Shown one piece after another: positions 1 to 9,662 of a DNA stretch of 25,865 bases. The stretch comes from Gemmataceae bacterium. GTDB lineage: Bacteria > Planctomycetota > Planctomycetia > Gemmatales > Gemmataceae. How positions within the stretch are numbered: the first letter of the stretch is position 1; every line of letters begins with the position of its first letter. Where the stretch lies: NCBI GenBank assembly GCA_020847555.1, contig JADLBT010000201.1:1-25865 (forward strand), written 5' to 3'. Under the pieces are notes generated by a model. That model was not told the origin of the DNA. It did not search any database and was given only the letters and a program-made list of their open reading frames with translations. The position numbers and the translations under genes were made by a program.

Positions 1-2277
1 CCGCACACGCGCCTGGTGGGCACCATCCCGGCCGACCAGTTGCCGCTGCTGCTGCAGGATCTGCGCAACCAGCCTTCCGGCTGGCTCGGCCCGCGCATCC
101 TCCCGGCGGACCTGCCCCCGCCGCTGCGCGAGACGACGCCCGTCGTCGTCACCGAGATCCTCCCCGGCGCCGTGCCTCCGACCGAGTTGACGTTTCCGCC
201 CCCGCGCGGCGCCGCCGATCTGAACAAGATCGCGGACGACCTGTGGGCTCTCGTCGCTGGCAAGGCCACCCAGGACGAGGTGGTTCGCCTGGAGGTGATC
301 CTCGCGTACACGCCGGACGACCGCGACCGCTCGTGGCAAGACGCCCTGACCGCCGCCGCCCCGAGCCTCTTCGTCGAGGGCCGGCTGGGGGCATACGTCA
401 CCGGCCTGGCCCGCGCCGGGCAGGCGCGCGGGCTGGCCGCGCTGCCGCTCGTGTCCGTCGTCCGCCTGGCCCGCCCGCCGCGCGTGGCCGTCGATCCAGG
501 CGTCCGCGTCGCGGCTGACAACGCGCGGGCGCTGGGGGAGAGTGGGTTGACCGCGCTGCACCGGCGCGGATTTCGCGGGCGCGGGGTGCGCGTCGTCGTC
601 ATCGACGGCGACTTCCACGGCCACGAGGAGCTGATCTCGACCGGCCGCCTCCCAGCCGGCACGCGACACGTTGATCTGACCGCCCAGCGCAGCGCCGAGC
701 TGTTCCCGGACCCGCTCCCGCCCGATCCGAAGCGTCTCGGCCACGGCACCCGATGCGCGCTGGCGCTCGCCCTGGCCGCCCCCGAGGCGGAGTTGACGCT
801 CCTGCGGATCGACCCGGCAGCCCCGCACATGCTCCGCGAGGCGGCGGCCTACCTCAACGGCGAGCCGGTCACGTCCGCGTACCTGGAGCTGCGCCGCGAT
901 GAGCTGGTGGTCGCCGCCAACGAACTCAAGGCTCGCCGCGCGGCGCTGCTGGCCGAGCGGCGGCGCGTCCTGGAGACGTTCGAGGACGAGGCGGACTTCG
1001 ACCGGCAGTTCGGTATCCTCGGGCCGGTCGGGGCGTGGCTGTACAGCGCCCGGCGCTGGCACGCCCTGCGGCTTGCGGAGTTCGAGCGCGACGAGCAGCG
1101 CTTCCGCCAGCGCGAGCTGCGTTACCTGCGGCTGATGGAGGATCTGCTCGCCCTCCGGGGGACGCACGTTGTCTCCTGCTCGCTGGCGTGGGCGGACGGC
1201 TACCCGCTGGGGGGCAGCAGTCCGCTGAGCCGGTGGTTCGACGACTTCTCCCGATACCGGGCGCTGTGGTTCCAGTCGGCCGGGAACACCGGCGGCCAGA
1301 CGTGGGCCGGCCCGTTCCGCGACGACGACGGCAACGGGGCGATGGAGTTCGCCGGACCCGGTGCGATGCCGCCTGGCCGGTGGACGCGGGAGCTGAACTT
1401 CCTCGGTTGGCGGCCGTTCGGCGGCGATACGGTCCCGGACCTGCCGGCCGGCGTGAAGGCGCGCGTGGCGGTGCAGTGGCGCGAGCCGCACGACCCGGAT
1501 TATTTCATCCGGCCGGGGGAGGAGGATCGCTACCGCATCCCGCTCGCGGAACTGCGGCTGATCGTGTTGCGGCAGCGCGACCCGGCGGGAAAGGCGCTCC
1601 CCGCGGACGCCCTGGACGTGGTCGCGGTTTCCTACGGCACCCCGCGCCGCCTGGACAACCAGCCGAACCGCTCGACCTACGAGATGGCGGTGGAGTTTCC
1701 CATCGCCAAGGACGGGCGGTACGCGGTACGGCTGGAGCGGCAAGTTCCCGCGCGCTGGACGCTCCTGGTAGACCCGCGCAGCGGTCGCGAGTGGGTGGGA
1801 CAGGTGTCGGGGCTGACGCCGACCGGCCTGCGCCCGCTCGGGGTGGCCACGTTGCCGGCGCTGGAGAAACGGTGGGAGCTGAGCCCGCGGCTGTTCGTCA
1901 CCGTGGCCGACGACGCGGCAGGTGGGAAGGGCCAGGTGGTGTTTCTCGATTTCCCGACCACGCTGGGCAACGTCGGTATGCCGGGGGACGCACGCTCACT
2001 GGTGACCGTGGGCGCGGCCGACCTGGCGGGGCGCCCCGAGCCGTACAGCGCCAAGGGGCCGCCGCCGAATCTGGAGAACCTGCTCTCCCCCGACGTGTTC
2101 GCCTACGACCGCCTCGATCTGGGCAAGGATCAGGCAGGCGTCGCGTTCGGCACCAGCCTGGCGACGCCGTTCGCCGCCGGCCTCGCTGCCAGCCGCCTCA
2201 GCGCGGGCACGACGCGCGACCAGTTCCTGTCCTCGCTGCCCCGCCGGCCGGGCGGGCTCCTCACCATCCCCCGTTGA
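1..2277 (+). CDS. Subtilisin-like (S8) serine protease, 5' end cut by window
   Basis: The reading frame is open to base 1, so the true start and any signal peptide lie outside the window; residues here are numbered from the GTG at 16 (753 codons). The S8 triad is complete: Asp197 in VVVIDGDF, His243 in LGHGTRCA and Ser714 in FGTSLATPFAAG. The oxyanion Asn424 lies in FQSAGNTGG, and the usual VTVGA and YSAKGP blocks precede the serine. It should therefore be an active endopeptidase. Spacing is unusual. His to Asn is 181 residues, including a charged helical stretch at about 270-385. Asn to Ser is 290 residues, including a probable beta-rich domain at about 430-650. Substrate and location cannot be told. 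It ends 253 bases before the sialidase start, on the same strand. The family call is firm; the insert folds are inferred from composition. Confidence 0.9.
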   Translation, partial: PHTRLVGTIPADQLPLLLQDLRNQPSGWLGPRILPADLPPPLRETTPVVVTEILPGAVPPTELTFPPPRGAADLNKIADDLWALVAGKATQDEVVRLEVILAYTPDDRDRSWQDALTAAAPSLFVEGRLGAYVTGLARAGQARGLAALPLVSVVRLARPPRVAVDPGVRVAADNARALGESGLTALHRRGFRGRGVRVVVIDGDFHGHEELISTGRLPAGTRHVDLTAQRSAELFPDPLPPDPKRLGHGTRCALALALAAPEAELTLLRIDPAAPHMLREAAAYLNGEPVTSAYLELRRDELVVAANELKARRAALLAERRRVLETFEDEADFDRQFGILGPVGAWLYSARRWHALRLAEFERDEQRFRQRELRYLRLMEDLLALRGTHVVSCSLAWADGYPLGGSSPLSRWFDDFSRYRALWFQSAGNTGGQTWAGPFRDDDGNGAMEFAGPGAMPPGRWTRELNFLGWRPFGGDTVPDLPAGVKARVAVQWREPHDPDYFIRPGEEDRYRIPLAELRLIVLRQRDPAGKALPADALDVVAVSYGTPRRLDNQPNRSTYEMAVEFPIAKDGRYAVRLERQVPARWTLLVDPRSGREWVGQVSGLTPTGLRPLGVATLPALEKRWELSPRLFVTVADDAAGGKGQVVFLDFPTTLGNVGMPGDARSLVTVGAADLAGRPEPYSAKGPPPNLENLLSPDVFAYDRLDLGKDQAGVAFGTSLATPFAAGLAASRLSAGTTRDQFLSSLPRRPGGLLTIPR

Positions 2278-2482
2278 TCGGATGCAAGGGATGAGCCGAA
2301 GCGACGACCGCAAGCGGCAGGAAGAACCGCCACGGCGAATCGGTATCGGAGCCCAGAGAAAGCCTGGGCTGGGTCGCGCGTCAGGGATCCCGGCAATCCC
2401 CGCAGAGCCACGTCTGCACACTCCCTGTTTTGAATCCGCACATCGCCGCAGCGCGGCTTGCGGGGTGGTGCCGCGGGCCGCT

Positions 2483-2498
2483 CCCTTCCATACAGTGT
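2483..2498 (+). promoter_or_regulatory. Promoter-like motif upstream of the sialidase
   Basis: CCCTTCCATACAGTGT matches the element upstream of hypF (4834-4849) at 14 of 16 bases. It ends 32 bases before the sialidase ATG. TACAGT (2491-2496) could serve as a -10 box, but there is no TTG-type -35 at 16-18 bases. The call rests on the shared motif and position. Confidence 0.35.
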
Positions 2499-2530
2499 CT
2501 CCGCGCCATCCCTCAACCCGGAGGTTCGTC

Positions 2531-3664
2531 ATGTCTCGCCTGCTCCCGTTCCTGCTCCTCGCCCTGCTGGGAGTCCGTGCCACGCCCGCCAGCGAGGCGC
2601 GGGCGGAGGAGGGGGACGTTTTCGTGTCCGGCAAGGACGGCTACCACACGTTCCGCATCCCGGCCGCGATCCTCACCCGCAAGGGGACGCTTCTGGCCTT
2701 CTGCGAGGGCCGCAAGAACGGCCGCAGCGACACCGGCAACATCGACGTGGTGTTGCGGCGCAGCACGGACGGCGGCAAGACGTGGGGGCCGCTGCAGGTC
2801 GTCGCCGACTTCGGACCGGACACGGTCGGCAACCCGTGCCCGGTGGTGGATCGGACAACCGGCACCATCTGGCTGCCGCTGACGAAGAACCTCGGCAACG
2901 AAACCGAGAAGGTGATCCGCGACGGCACCAGCAAGGGCGGTCGAACGGTGTGGCTCACGAAGAGCACCGACGACGGCGCCACCTGGGCGAAGCCGGTCGA
3001 GATCTCCATGACCACGCGCCGCCCCAACTGGACCTGGTACGCGACCGGCCCCGGATGCGGCATCCAGCTGCGGAGCGGACGCCTGGTCATCCCGTGCGAC
3101 CACAACCTGCTCGGCAACCGGGCGCGGCACGCGCACGTCATCTATAGCGACGACAACGGCAAAACGTGGCAGGTCGGCGGGGTGCTGGGCGAGCACACGA
3201 ACGAGTGTCAGGTGATCGAGCGCGCCGACGGCGCGCTCCTGATCAACATGCGCAGCTACCACGGCAAGAACCGCCGGGCCGTCGCGACGAGCAAGGACGG
3301 CGGGCTGACGTGGGGGCCGGTGAAGCTGGACAACGCGCTGATCGAGCCGGTCTGCCAGGCGAGCCTGCTGCGCTACACCCTGGCGAAGGACGGCGGCAAG
3401 GACCGGCTGCTGTTCAGCAACCCGGCGAGCACGAAGCGCGAGAAGATGACGGTGCGCCTGAGCTACGACGAGGGCGCGACGTGGCCGGTCGCCCGGGAGC
3501 TGGCGGCGGGGCCGGCGGCGTACTCGGCCCTGGTGGTCCTGCCGGACCGCACGATCGGCTGCCTGTACGAGCGCGGGCAGAAGTCGCCCTACGAAAAGAT
3601 CGCGTTCGCGCGGTTTAACCTGGAGTGGCTCACGAGCGGCCAGGACGCCCTCAAGGCAAGGTGA
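2531..3664 (+). CDS. Secreted exo-alpha-sialidase (GH33/BNR family)
   Basis: The 377-residue product is predicted to remove terminal sialic acid from glycans outside the cytoplasm. The ATG at 2531 was chosen because GGAGG (2520-2524) lies six bases upstream and a signal peptide follows at once (hydrophobic PFLLLALLGV, ending near ATPASEARA). The FRIP motif is at 41-44. Five Asp boxes of the S-x-D-x-G-x-T-W type start near 78, 145, 206, 254 and 311, giving the six-bladed sialidase propeller. By spacing and local motifs the catalytic set is complete: Arg42, Arg241 and Arg309, Asp67, Glu225 in NECQ and Tyr331. It may act on other sialic-acid-like sugars, since planctomycete members of this family are often annotated only as sialidase or BNR-repeat proteins. 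The longer open frame upstream (from 2282) lacks a ribosome site. Confidence 0.9.
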   Translation: MSRLLPFLLLALLGVRATPASEARAEEGDVFVSGKDGYHTFRIPAAILTRKGTLLAFCEGRKNGRSDTGNIDVVLRRSTDGGKTWGPLQVVADFGPDTVGNPCPVVDRTTGTIWLPLTKNLGNETEKVIRDGTSKGGRTVWLTKSTDDGATWAKPVEISMTTRRPNWTWYATGPGCGIQLRSGRLVIPCDHNLLGNRARHAHVIYSDDNGKTWQVGGVLGEHTNECQVIERADGALLINMRSYHGKNRRAVATSKDGGLTWGPVKLDNALIEPVCQASLLRYTLAKDGGKDRLLFSNPASTKREKMTVRLSYDEGATWPVARELAAGPAAYSALVVLPDRTIGCLYERGQKSPYEKIAFARFNLEWLTSGQDALKAR

Positions 3665-3701
3665 GCAGATCCAGGAGGGCGGCACCGAGGCGCCAGGAAG
3701 T

Positions 3702-3780
3702 GGTTGCCAAACTAACCCCGAGTGCCAGCGCGGGGCGGCCCTGCGCTGGCGCTCGGGGTTAGTCGGCAGGTTTGGCAACC
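3702..3780. repeat. Nested palindrome between convergent genes (family A)
   Basis: A 20-base arm (3712-3731) pairs with 3743-3762 with a single G-T wobble, around an 11-base loop. Outside it, GGTTGCCAAA (3702-3711) pairs perfectly with TTTGGCAACC (3771-3780), leaving an eight-base bulge on one side. It fills nearly all the space between the sialidase stop and the BrkB-like stop. It could end transcription from both sides, but there is no T-tract. The inner core recurs at 12344-12402, which suggests a dispersed REP- or MITE-like element. Confidence 0.85.
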
Positions 3781-3784
3781 GCTG

Positions 3785-4729
3785 CTAACATTTGTCGGTC
3801 CCGACGTGCTCCGGCTGGCCGGCGGGGCAGTGCTCGCCCGCGCCGGGCTCGCCATGTTCGGTGTGTGCGGCCTCCTTGCGATACTGCAGTCGCGAGCCAA
3901 AGCGGTTCGCGTACACCTCGGTTAGCTCCGCGCCGAAGAACACGATCTGCGCGGAGTAGTACACCCAGATGAGGAACACGGCGAGCGAACCGGCCGCTCC
4001 GTAGGTCGAGTCGAAGCTGCTGCTGCCCAGGTACAGCCCGATCAGGTACTTGCCCAGCGTGAACAGCGCGGCCGTCAGCGCCGCCCCCACCCACACGTCC
4101 CCCCAGGTGATCTGAACGTCCGGGAGGAACTTGTAGATCATCGCGAACAGCAGGGTGAGCACGCCGAAAGACACGACCAGCTCAAGGGCACGCCAGAGGC
4201 CCGCCGGGCCGGCGCCGCCGAAGAAATTGCTCACCGCGGCCAGCACCGCACTCAGCACCAGCGAGATCAGCAGCAGGAAGCCGATGCCCAGGACCATGGC
4301 GAACGACAGGAGCCGGCTCTTGATCATGTTCCACACCCCGCTCGTCTGGCGCGGGGGCACGTCCCAGATGATATTTAGCGAGTCCTTCAGTTCGACGAAT
4401 ACCCCGGTCGCACCGACGAGGAGGACGACGACGCTGATGCTGGTGGCCCAGATCCCGACGGTCGGTTGGTAAGCGTTGGCCAGCATGGTCTGCACGGCGC
4501 TGGCCCCCTCCGGGCCGATCATGCTTTCGATCTGGTTGACCAGTTCCCCACGGGCCGCCTCCTCGCCGAACGCCATGCCGGCGGACGCGACCACCACCAC
4601 CAGGAGCGGTGCGAGCGAGAGCATGGTGTAAAACGCCAGCGACGCCCCCAACCGCGGCGCGTTGTCGTTGCTCCACTCGGAGGCGGTCTGCTTGAGGACG
4701 TCCCACAAGACTTTCAGCTTCGCGATCAT
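3785..4729 (-). CDS. YihY/BrkB-family inner-membrane protein
   Basis: This is a 314-residue integral membrane protein of the YihY/virulence factor BrkB family. The N-terminal signature (NDNAPRLGASLAFYTMLSLAPLL) is followed by about six membrane segments, including the stretches around SISVVVLLVGATGVFVELKD and AVFLIWVYYSAQIVFFGAEL, the latter a family hallmark. The molecular function of the family is unsettled. The ATG at 4729 was chosen over one nine codons upstream because AGAGGAAG precedes it and the family motif starts shortly after. The cytoplasmic-looking C-terminal tail is hydrophilic and rich in His, Gly and Cys. The gene is divergent from hypF (149 bases between starts) and convergent with the sialidase, so it is probably its own unit. 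Confidence 0.88.
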   Translation of the reverse strand: MIAKLKVLWDVLKQTASEWSNDNAPRLGASLAFYTMLSLAPLLVVVVASAGMAFGEEAARGELVNQIESMIGPEGASAVQTMLANAYQPTVGIWATSISVVVLLVGATGVFVELKDSLNIIWDVPPRQTSGVWNMIKSRLLSFAMVLGIGFLLLISLVLSAVLAAVSNFFGGAGPAGLWRALELVVSFGVLTLLFAMIYKFLPDVQITWGDVWVGAALTAALFTLGKYLIGLYLGSSSFDSTYGAAGSLAVFLIWVYYSAQIVFFGAELTEVYANRFGSRLQYRKEAAHTEHGEPGAGEHCPAGQPEHVGTDKC

Positions 4730-4818
4730 GGCTTCCTCTCGCGTCGCGGCGGGCAAGCTGCCCCTGAGAAGACGCAGAGGTGCAACCCGCGTGCCATTCT
4801 GTCGCTCGCCCGGCGCGG

Positions 4819-4849
4819 TTGTATGCCCGCCGGCCCTTCCCTATAGTGT
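4819..4849 (+). promoter_or_regulatory. Sigma70-like promoter of the hyp operon
   Basis: TTGTAT (4819-4824) and TATAGT (4842-4847) are separated by exactly 17 bases; the -10 matches TATAAT at five of six positions. Transcription would start near 4854, giving a leader of about 25 bases before the hypF GTG. The -10 lies in the motif shared with the sialidase upstream region. Confidence 0.6.
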
Positions 4850-4878
4850 AAAACGGGCGTCGTGGGAGAGGGTATCGG

Positions 4879-7188
4879 GTGGCGCGCCGCCTGATCGAAA
4901 TTACTGGGATCGTCCAGGGGGTCGGCTTCCGGCCCTACGTCTACGGCCTGGCCCGGCGGCTGGGTCTGGGCGGGTCGGTACGGAACGAGACGGGCGGCGT
5001 GCGCATCGAGGTCGAGGGCGAGCCGGCCGCGCTCGATTCCTTTCAGACCGAACTGACCGCCCGCCCGCCGCCCGCGGCCCGCATCGCCAGCGTGTCCTGG
5101 CAGCCGACCCCGCCCCGCGGCGAGAAGACATTCTGCATTGACGCAAGCACCGAGGACGAGGCCGGTCCGGTCTTCGTCGCGCCCGACCTGGCGACCTGTG
5201 CCGCCTGCCTGGCCGAGCTTTTCGACCCGGCCGACCGCCGCTACCGCTACCCGTTCCTGAACTGCACCGACTGCGGCCCACGGCTGACGATCGTCCGCGC
5301 CGTCCCCTACGACCGGCCGCGCACCACGATGGCCGGCTTCGCCATGTGCCCCGCCTGTCGGGCCGAGTACGACGACCCGGCCGACCGCCGTTTCCACGCC
5401 CAGCCGACTGCCTGCCCCACCTGCGGCCCGCGCCTGCACCTGCTCGACGCCCACGGCGCCCCGATCGATGGTGATCCCCTGACGCACGCGGTCGCGGCGC
5501 TGCGCGGCGGCGCCATTCTTGCCGTCAAGGGACTGGGCGGCTATCACCTCGCCTGCCGCGCCGACGACGCCCAGGCAGTGGGCGAGTTGCGGCGCCGCAA
5601 GCAGCGCGACGAGAAACCGTTTGCCGTCATGGTCCCGGACGTGACCGCGGCCGAGCAACTGTGTGTCGTTGAGGCGGACGAGCGCGAACTGCTGCTCACG
5701 CCGCGCCGGCCCATCGTGCTGCTCCCCCGACTGGCGAACGCTGCGGTCGCGGAAGGGGTGGCACCGGGCAACCCACACCTGGGGGTGATGCTGCCGTACA
5801 CGCCCCTGCACCACCTGCTCCTGCACGACCTCGGCGGCGCTCCGCTGGTGATGACCAGCGGGAACCGCTCCGACGAGCCGATTGCCTACGAGGATCGCGA
5901 TGCCCTGGACCGGCTGCACGGAATCGCGGAGTTGTTCCTGACGCACGACCGGCCGATCCACCTGCGCTGCGACGACTCGGTGACGCGCATCGTCGCCGGC
6001 GCCGAGCTGCCGCTGCGCCGCGCGCGCGGCCACGCCCCGGAGCCGCTGCCGCTGCCGTTCGCGTGCGCGCGGCCGGTCCTCGCCGTCGGCGGACAACTCA
6101 AGGCGGTGTTCGCCCTCGCGCGCGGCCGCCACGCCTTCCTCAGCCACCACCTCGGCGACCTCGATCACTACCAGGCGAACCGGGCCTACGTCGAGGCGGT
6201 CCGGCACTACCAGGGGCTGTTCGATCTCACGCCCGAGGCGGTCGTCCACGACCTGCACCCGGAGTACGTCTCGACCCGCTACGCCGTGGAGTGGGCGGCG
6301 GCGCGCGGGCTGCGGCGGCTGGCGGTACAGCACCACCACGCCCACATGGCGAGCTGCATGGCGGAGCACGGCCTGGAGGGCGATGTCATCGGGGTGTCAC
6401 TCGACGGGACCGGGTACGGGACGGACGGGGCAATCTGGGGGGGCGAGTTCCTGGTCGGCGGGTATCGTGCGTACCGGCGTGCGGCGCACCTGCGCTACGT
6501 CGCGCTGCCGGGCGGGGACCAGGCGGTGCGCGAGCCGTGGCGCGTGGCACTTGCCCACCTCGCCGACGCGGGGCTGGAATACGAGGCGCTGCGGAAGCGC
6601 ATCGCGCCTTCGGTGCTGCACGTCGTCGGACAAATGCTCCGGCGCCGCATCAACGCTCCGCTCACGTCCAGCGCCGGCCGACTGTTCGACGCCGTCGCGT
6701 CCCTCGCCGGGGTGCGCGATCGCGTCAGTTATGAAGGCCAGGCCGCGATGGAGCTGGAGTGGGCCGCGTCGGGAGTGGCGCCGGACGGGTGCTACCCGTT
6801 CGCCCTCGCCGAACCCGCGACGGCTGCCGAGGCCCTGCAGATCGACACGCGCCCGCTGATCGCCGCCGTGGCCGAGGACGTGCGCCGCGGGGTCACACCG
6901 GGGCGGATCGGGCGGCGCTTTCACTCGACGCTGGTCGAGGTCATCGCGCGGGTGTGTGCGCGCCTGCGGGAGGCGGCGGGCCTGCAAGTCGTGGTGCTGA
7001 GCGGCGGAGTGTTCATGAACGCGCTGCTGCTGCGCGAGGCGGTCGCGCGGCTGACGGCCGACGGATTCCGCGCCTGCCGCCACCAGCGCGTGCCGCCCAA
7101 CGACGGCGGCCTGTGCCTGGGGCAGCTGGCGGTTGCGGCGTACGCGCTGCAGGAGGGAGAGGACGATGTGTCTGGGGATTCCCGGTAA
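4879..7188 (+). CDS. hypF: Carbamoyltransferase HypF, hydrogenase maturation
   Basis: HypF uses carbamoyl phosphate and ATP to carbamoylate the C-terminal cysteine of HypE, the first step in making the cyanide ligands of the [NiFe] site. The 769 residues carry the full domain order. An acylphosphatase-like domain (about 4-90) includes GIVQGVGFRP. Two zinc-finger units use C107/C110 with C129/C132, and C157/C160 with C179/C182. A YrdC-like domain follows at about 200-385. The Kae1/TobZ-like domain (about 395-760) has HHHAH at 485-489, SLDGTGYGTDG and LSGGVFMN. The length is normal. The GTG at 4879 was chosen because GGGAGAGGG lies just upstream and the family N-terminus begins there. It is the first gene of hypFCDE, and its last 23 bases overlap hypC. 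Confidence 0.97.
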   Translation: MARRLIEITGIVQGVGFRPYVYGLARRLGLGGSVRNETGGVRIEVEGEPAALDSFQTELTARPPPAARIASVSWQPTPPRGEKTFCIDASTEDEAGPVFVAPDLATCAACLAELFDPADRRYRYPFLNCTDCGPRLTIVRAVPYDRPRTTMAGFAMCPACRAEYDDPADRRFHAQPTACPTCGPRLHLLDAHGAPIDGDPLTHAVAALRGGAILAVKGLGGYHLACRADDAQAVGELRRRKQRDEKPFAVMVPDVTAAEQLCVVEADERELLLTPRRPIVLLPRLANAAVAEGVAPGNPHLGVMLPYTPLHHLLLHDLGGAPLVMTSGNRSDEPIAYEDRDALDRLHGIAELFLTHDRPIHLRCDDSVTRIVAGAELPLRRARGHAPEPLPLPFACARPVLAVGGQLKAVFALARGRHAFLSHHLGDLDHYQANRAYVEAVRHYQGLFDLTPEAVVHDLHPEYVSTRYAVEWAAARGLRRLAVQHHHAHMASCMAEHGLEGDVIGVSLDGTGYGTDGAIWGGEFLVGGYRAYRRAAHLRYVALPGGDQAVREPWRVALAHLADAGLEYEALRKRIAPSVLHVVGQMLRRRINAPLTSSAGRLFDAVASLAGVRDRVSYEGQAAMELEWAASGVAPDGCYPFALAEPATAAEALQIDTRPLIAAVAEDVRRGVTPGRIGRRFHSTLVEVIARVCARLREAAGLQVVVLSGGVFMNALLLREAVARLTADGFRACRHQRVPPNDGGLCLGQLAVAAYALQEGEDDVSGDSR

Positions 7189-7422
7189 GGTGGTCGAGGT
7201 ATACCGCGAACACGACATGCAGATGGCCCGGGTCGAGTTCGGCGGGGTCATCAAGCGCGTCTGCCTGGAGTACGTCCCGGATGCGGTCCTCGGCGAGTAC
7301 GTCCTCGTCCACGTCGGCTTCGCCCTCTCGCGCATCGACGAGGCGGAGGCGAGCGCGGTGTTTGCCATGCTGGAGAAGATGAACGAGCTGGAAGACCTGC
7401 AGCGAGGGCTGGAGGAGACGCC

Positions 7423-7426
<4 letters not shown>
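7166..7426 (+). CDS. hypC: HypC/HybG-type hydrogenase maturation chaperone
   Basis: This 86-residue protein starts [12 protein letters not shown], the HypC signature. Cys2 is exposed after Met removal and holds the Fe(CN)2CO unit together with HypD, and also contacts the hydrogenase large-subunit precursor. The ATG at 7166 is fixed by this N-terminal cysteine and by GGAGGGAGAGGA just upstream; the open frame extends further 5' but would bury the cysteine. The start overlaps the hypF 3' end by 23 bases. The stop overlaps the hypD start as ATGA (7423-7426), so the three genes are probably translationally coupled. Only one HypC-type gene is present in the window. Confidence 0.96.
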
Positions 7427-8571
<1,145 letters not shown>

Positions 8572-8572
8572 C

Positions 8573-9634
8573 ATGGAGCCGATCGACTTCGGGCAGCTGA
8601 ACTGTCCCATCCCGTTCGCCGACCACGCGCAGGTGGGGCTCGGCCACGGCAGCGGCGGGCGCCTCAGCGCCGACCTGCTGCGTCAGGTCTTCCTGCCGGC
8701 GTTCGACAACGAGGTACTCGCGGCGCTGGAGGACCAGGCGACCGTCACCCTCGCCGAGGGCGGGCCGCGGCTGGCGTTCACGACCGACTCATTCGTGGTG
8801 CGACCGCTGTTCTTCCCCGGCGGCGACATCGGCAGGCTCGCGGTTCACGGGACGGTGAACGATCTGGCGGTCGGCGGAGCGCGGCCGCTGTGGCTGTCGG
8901 CGGCGTTCATCCTCGAGGAGGGGCTGGCGCTGGACGCCCTGCGGCGCATCGTCGCGTCGATGCGCGACGCCTGCCGCGAGGCCGGGGTGGCGCTGGTCAC
9001 CGGCGACACGAAGGTAGTGGATCGCGGCAAGGGCGATGGCGTCTTCATCACCACGTCCGGCGTCGGCGCCGTCCCCGACGGCGTCTCGCTGTCGATCCGC
9101 CACGCCCGGCCCGGCGACCGGGTGCTGGTGTCGGGGACGCTTGGCGACCACGGCATCGCCATCCTGTCGGTGCGCGAGGGGTTGGAGTTCGAGACGGTCC
9201 TGGAGAGCGACTCGGCCCCGCTGAACGACCTGGTGCGGGTACTGCTGGAGGCGTGCCCGTCGGTCCGGTGCATGCGTGACCCGACGCGCGGCGGGCTGTC
9301 GAGCGCGCTGAACGAGCTGGCCGCGGCGTCGCGGGTGGGGGTCAAGCTGACCGAGTCGGCGGTCCCGCTGCGCCCCGAGGTGCGGGCGGCGTGCGAGCTG
9401 CTCGGGCTGGATCCGCTCTACGTCGCCTGCGAGGGACGGCTGATGGCGGTGGTCCCCGAAGAAGACGCCGACCGGGCGCTGACCGCACTGCGCTCCCACC
9501 CCCTCGGCCGCGGCGCGGCTGTCGTCGGTTCGGTGGTGGCGGAGCATCCGGGGCTGGTAACGATGCGAACGCTGATCGGCGGCGAGCGCGTCGTGGCGAT
9601 GCTGGCGGGCGAGCAGCTGCCGCGGATTTGCTAG
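8573..9634 (+). CDS. hypE: HypE, thiocyanate-forming hydrogenase maturation protein
   Basis: HypE dehydrates the carbamoyl group that HypF places on its C-terminal cysteine, giving a thiocyanate that is passed to HypCD. The protein has 353 residues and ends in PRIC, so the acceptor cysteine (Cys353) is intact. It belongs to the PurM/SelD-like ATP-binding family. GHGSGG near residue 24, the FTTDSFVVRPLFFPGGDIG block, HGTVNDLAVGGA, VTGDTKVV and MRDPTRGGLS are all present. The start lies one base after the hypD stop, as expected for the last gene of a coupled operon. The next gene is convergent and begins its 3' end 28 bases on, so the operon ends here without hypA or hypB. Confidence 0.97.
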   Translation: MEPIDFGQLNCPIPFADHAQVGLGHGSGGRLSADLLRQVFLPAFDNEVLAALEDQATVTLAEGGPRLAFTTDSFVVRPLFFPGGDIGRLAVHGTVNDLAVGGARPLWLSAAFILEEGLALDALRRIVASMRDACREAGVALVTGDTKVVDRGKGDGVFITTSGVGAVPDGVSLSIRHARPGDRVLVSGTLGDHGIAILSVREGLEFETVLESDSAPLNDLVRVLLEACPSVRCMRDPTRGGLSSALNELAAASRVGVKLTESAVPLRPEVRAACELLGLDPLYVACEGRLMAVVPEEDADRALTALRSHPLGRGAAVVGSVVAEHPGLVTMRTLIGGERVVAMLAGEQLPRIC

Positions 9635-9662
9635 CGGTCCGCCGCCGCTGGGCGCGTCCTCT

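Noticed and set aside
2350..2370. AGCCCAG/CTGGGCT hairpin after the subtilase gene
   Set aside because: Only seven base pairs with no T-tract; too weak to call a terminator.
2282..2530. N-terminal extension of the sialidase by 83 codons
   Set aside because: The extension has no ribosome site and would bury the signal peptide; ATG 2531 has GGAGG at six bases.
4766..4780. GAGAAGACGCAGAGG, similar to the arms of the element at 17537-17696
   Set aside because: Only one short arm-like stretch with no partner; could be a remnant or chance.
4726..6369. 547-codon open frame antisense to hypF
   Set aside because: A GC-rich shadow of hypF: Arg/Ala/Gly-rich, no family motif, and the sense frame has all HypF domains.
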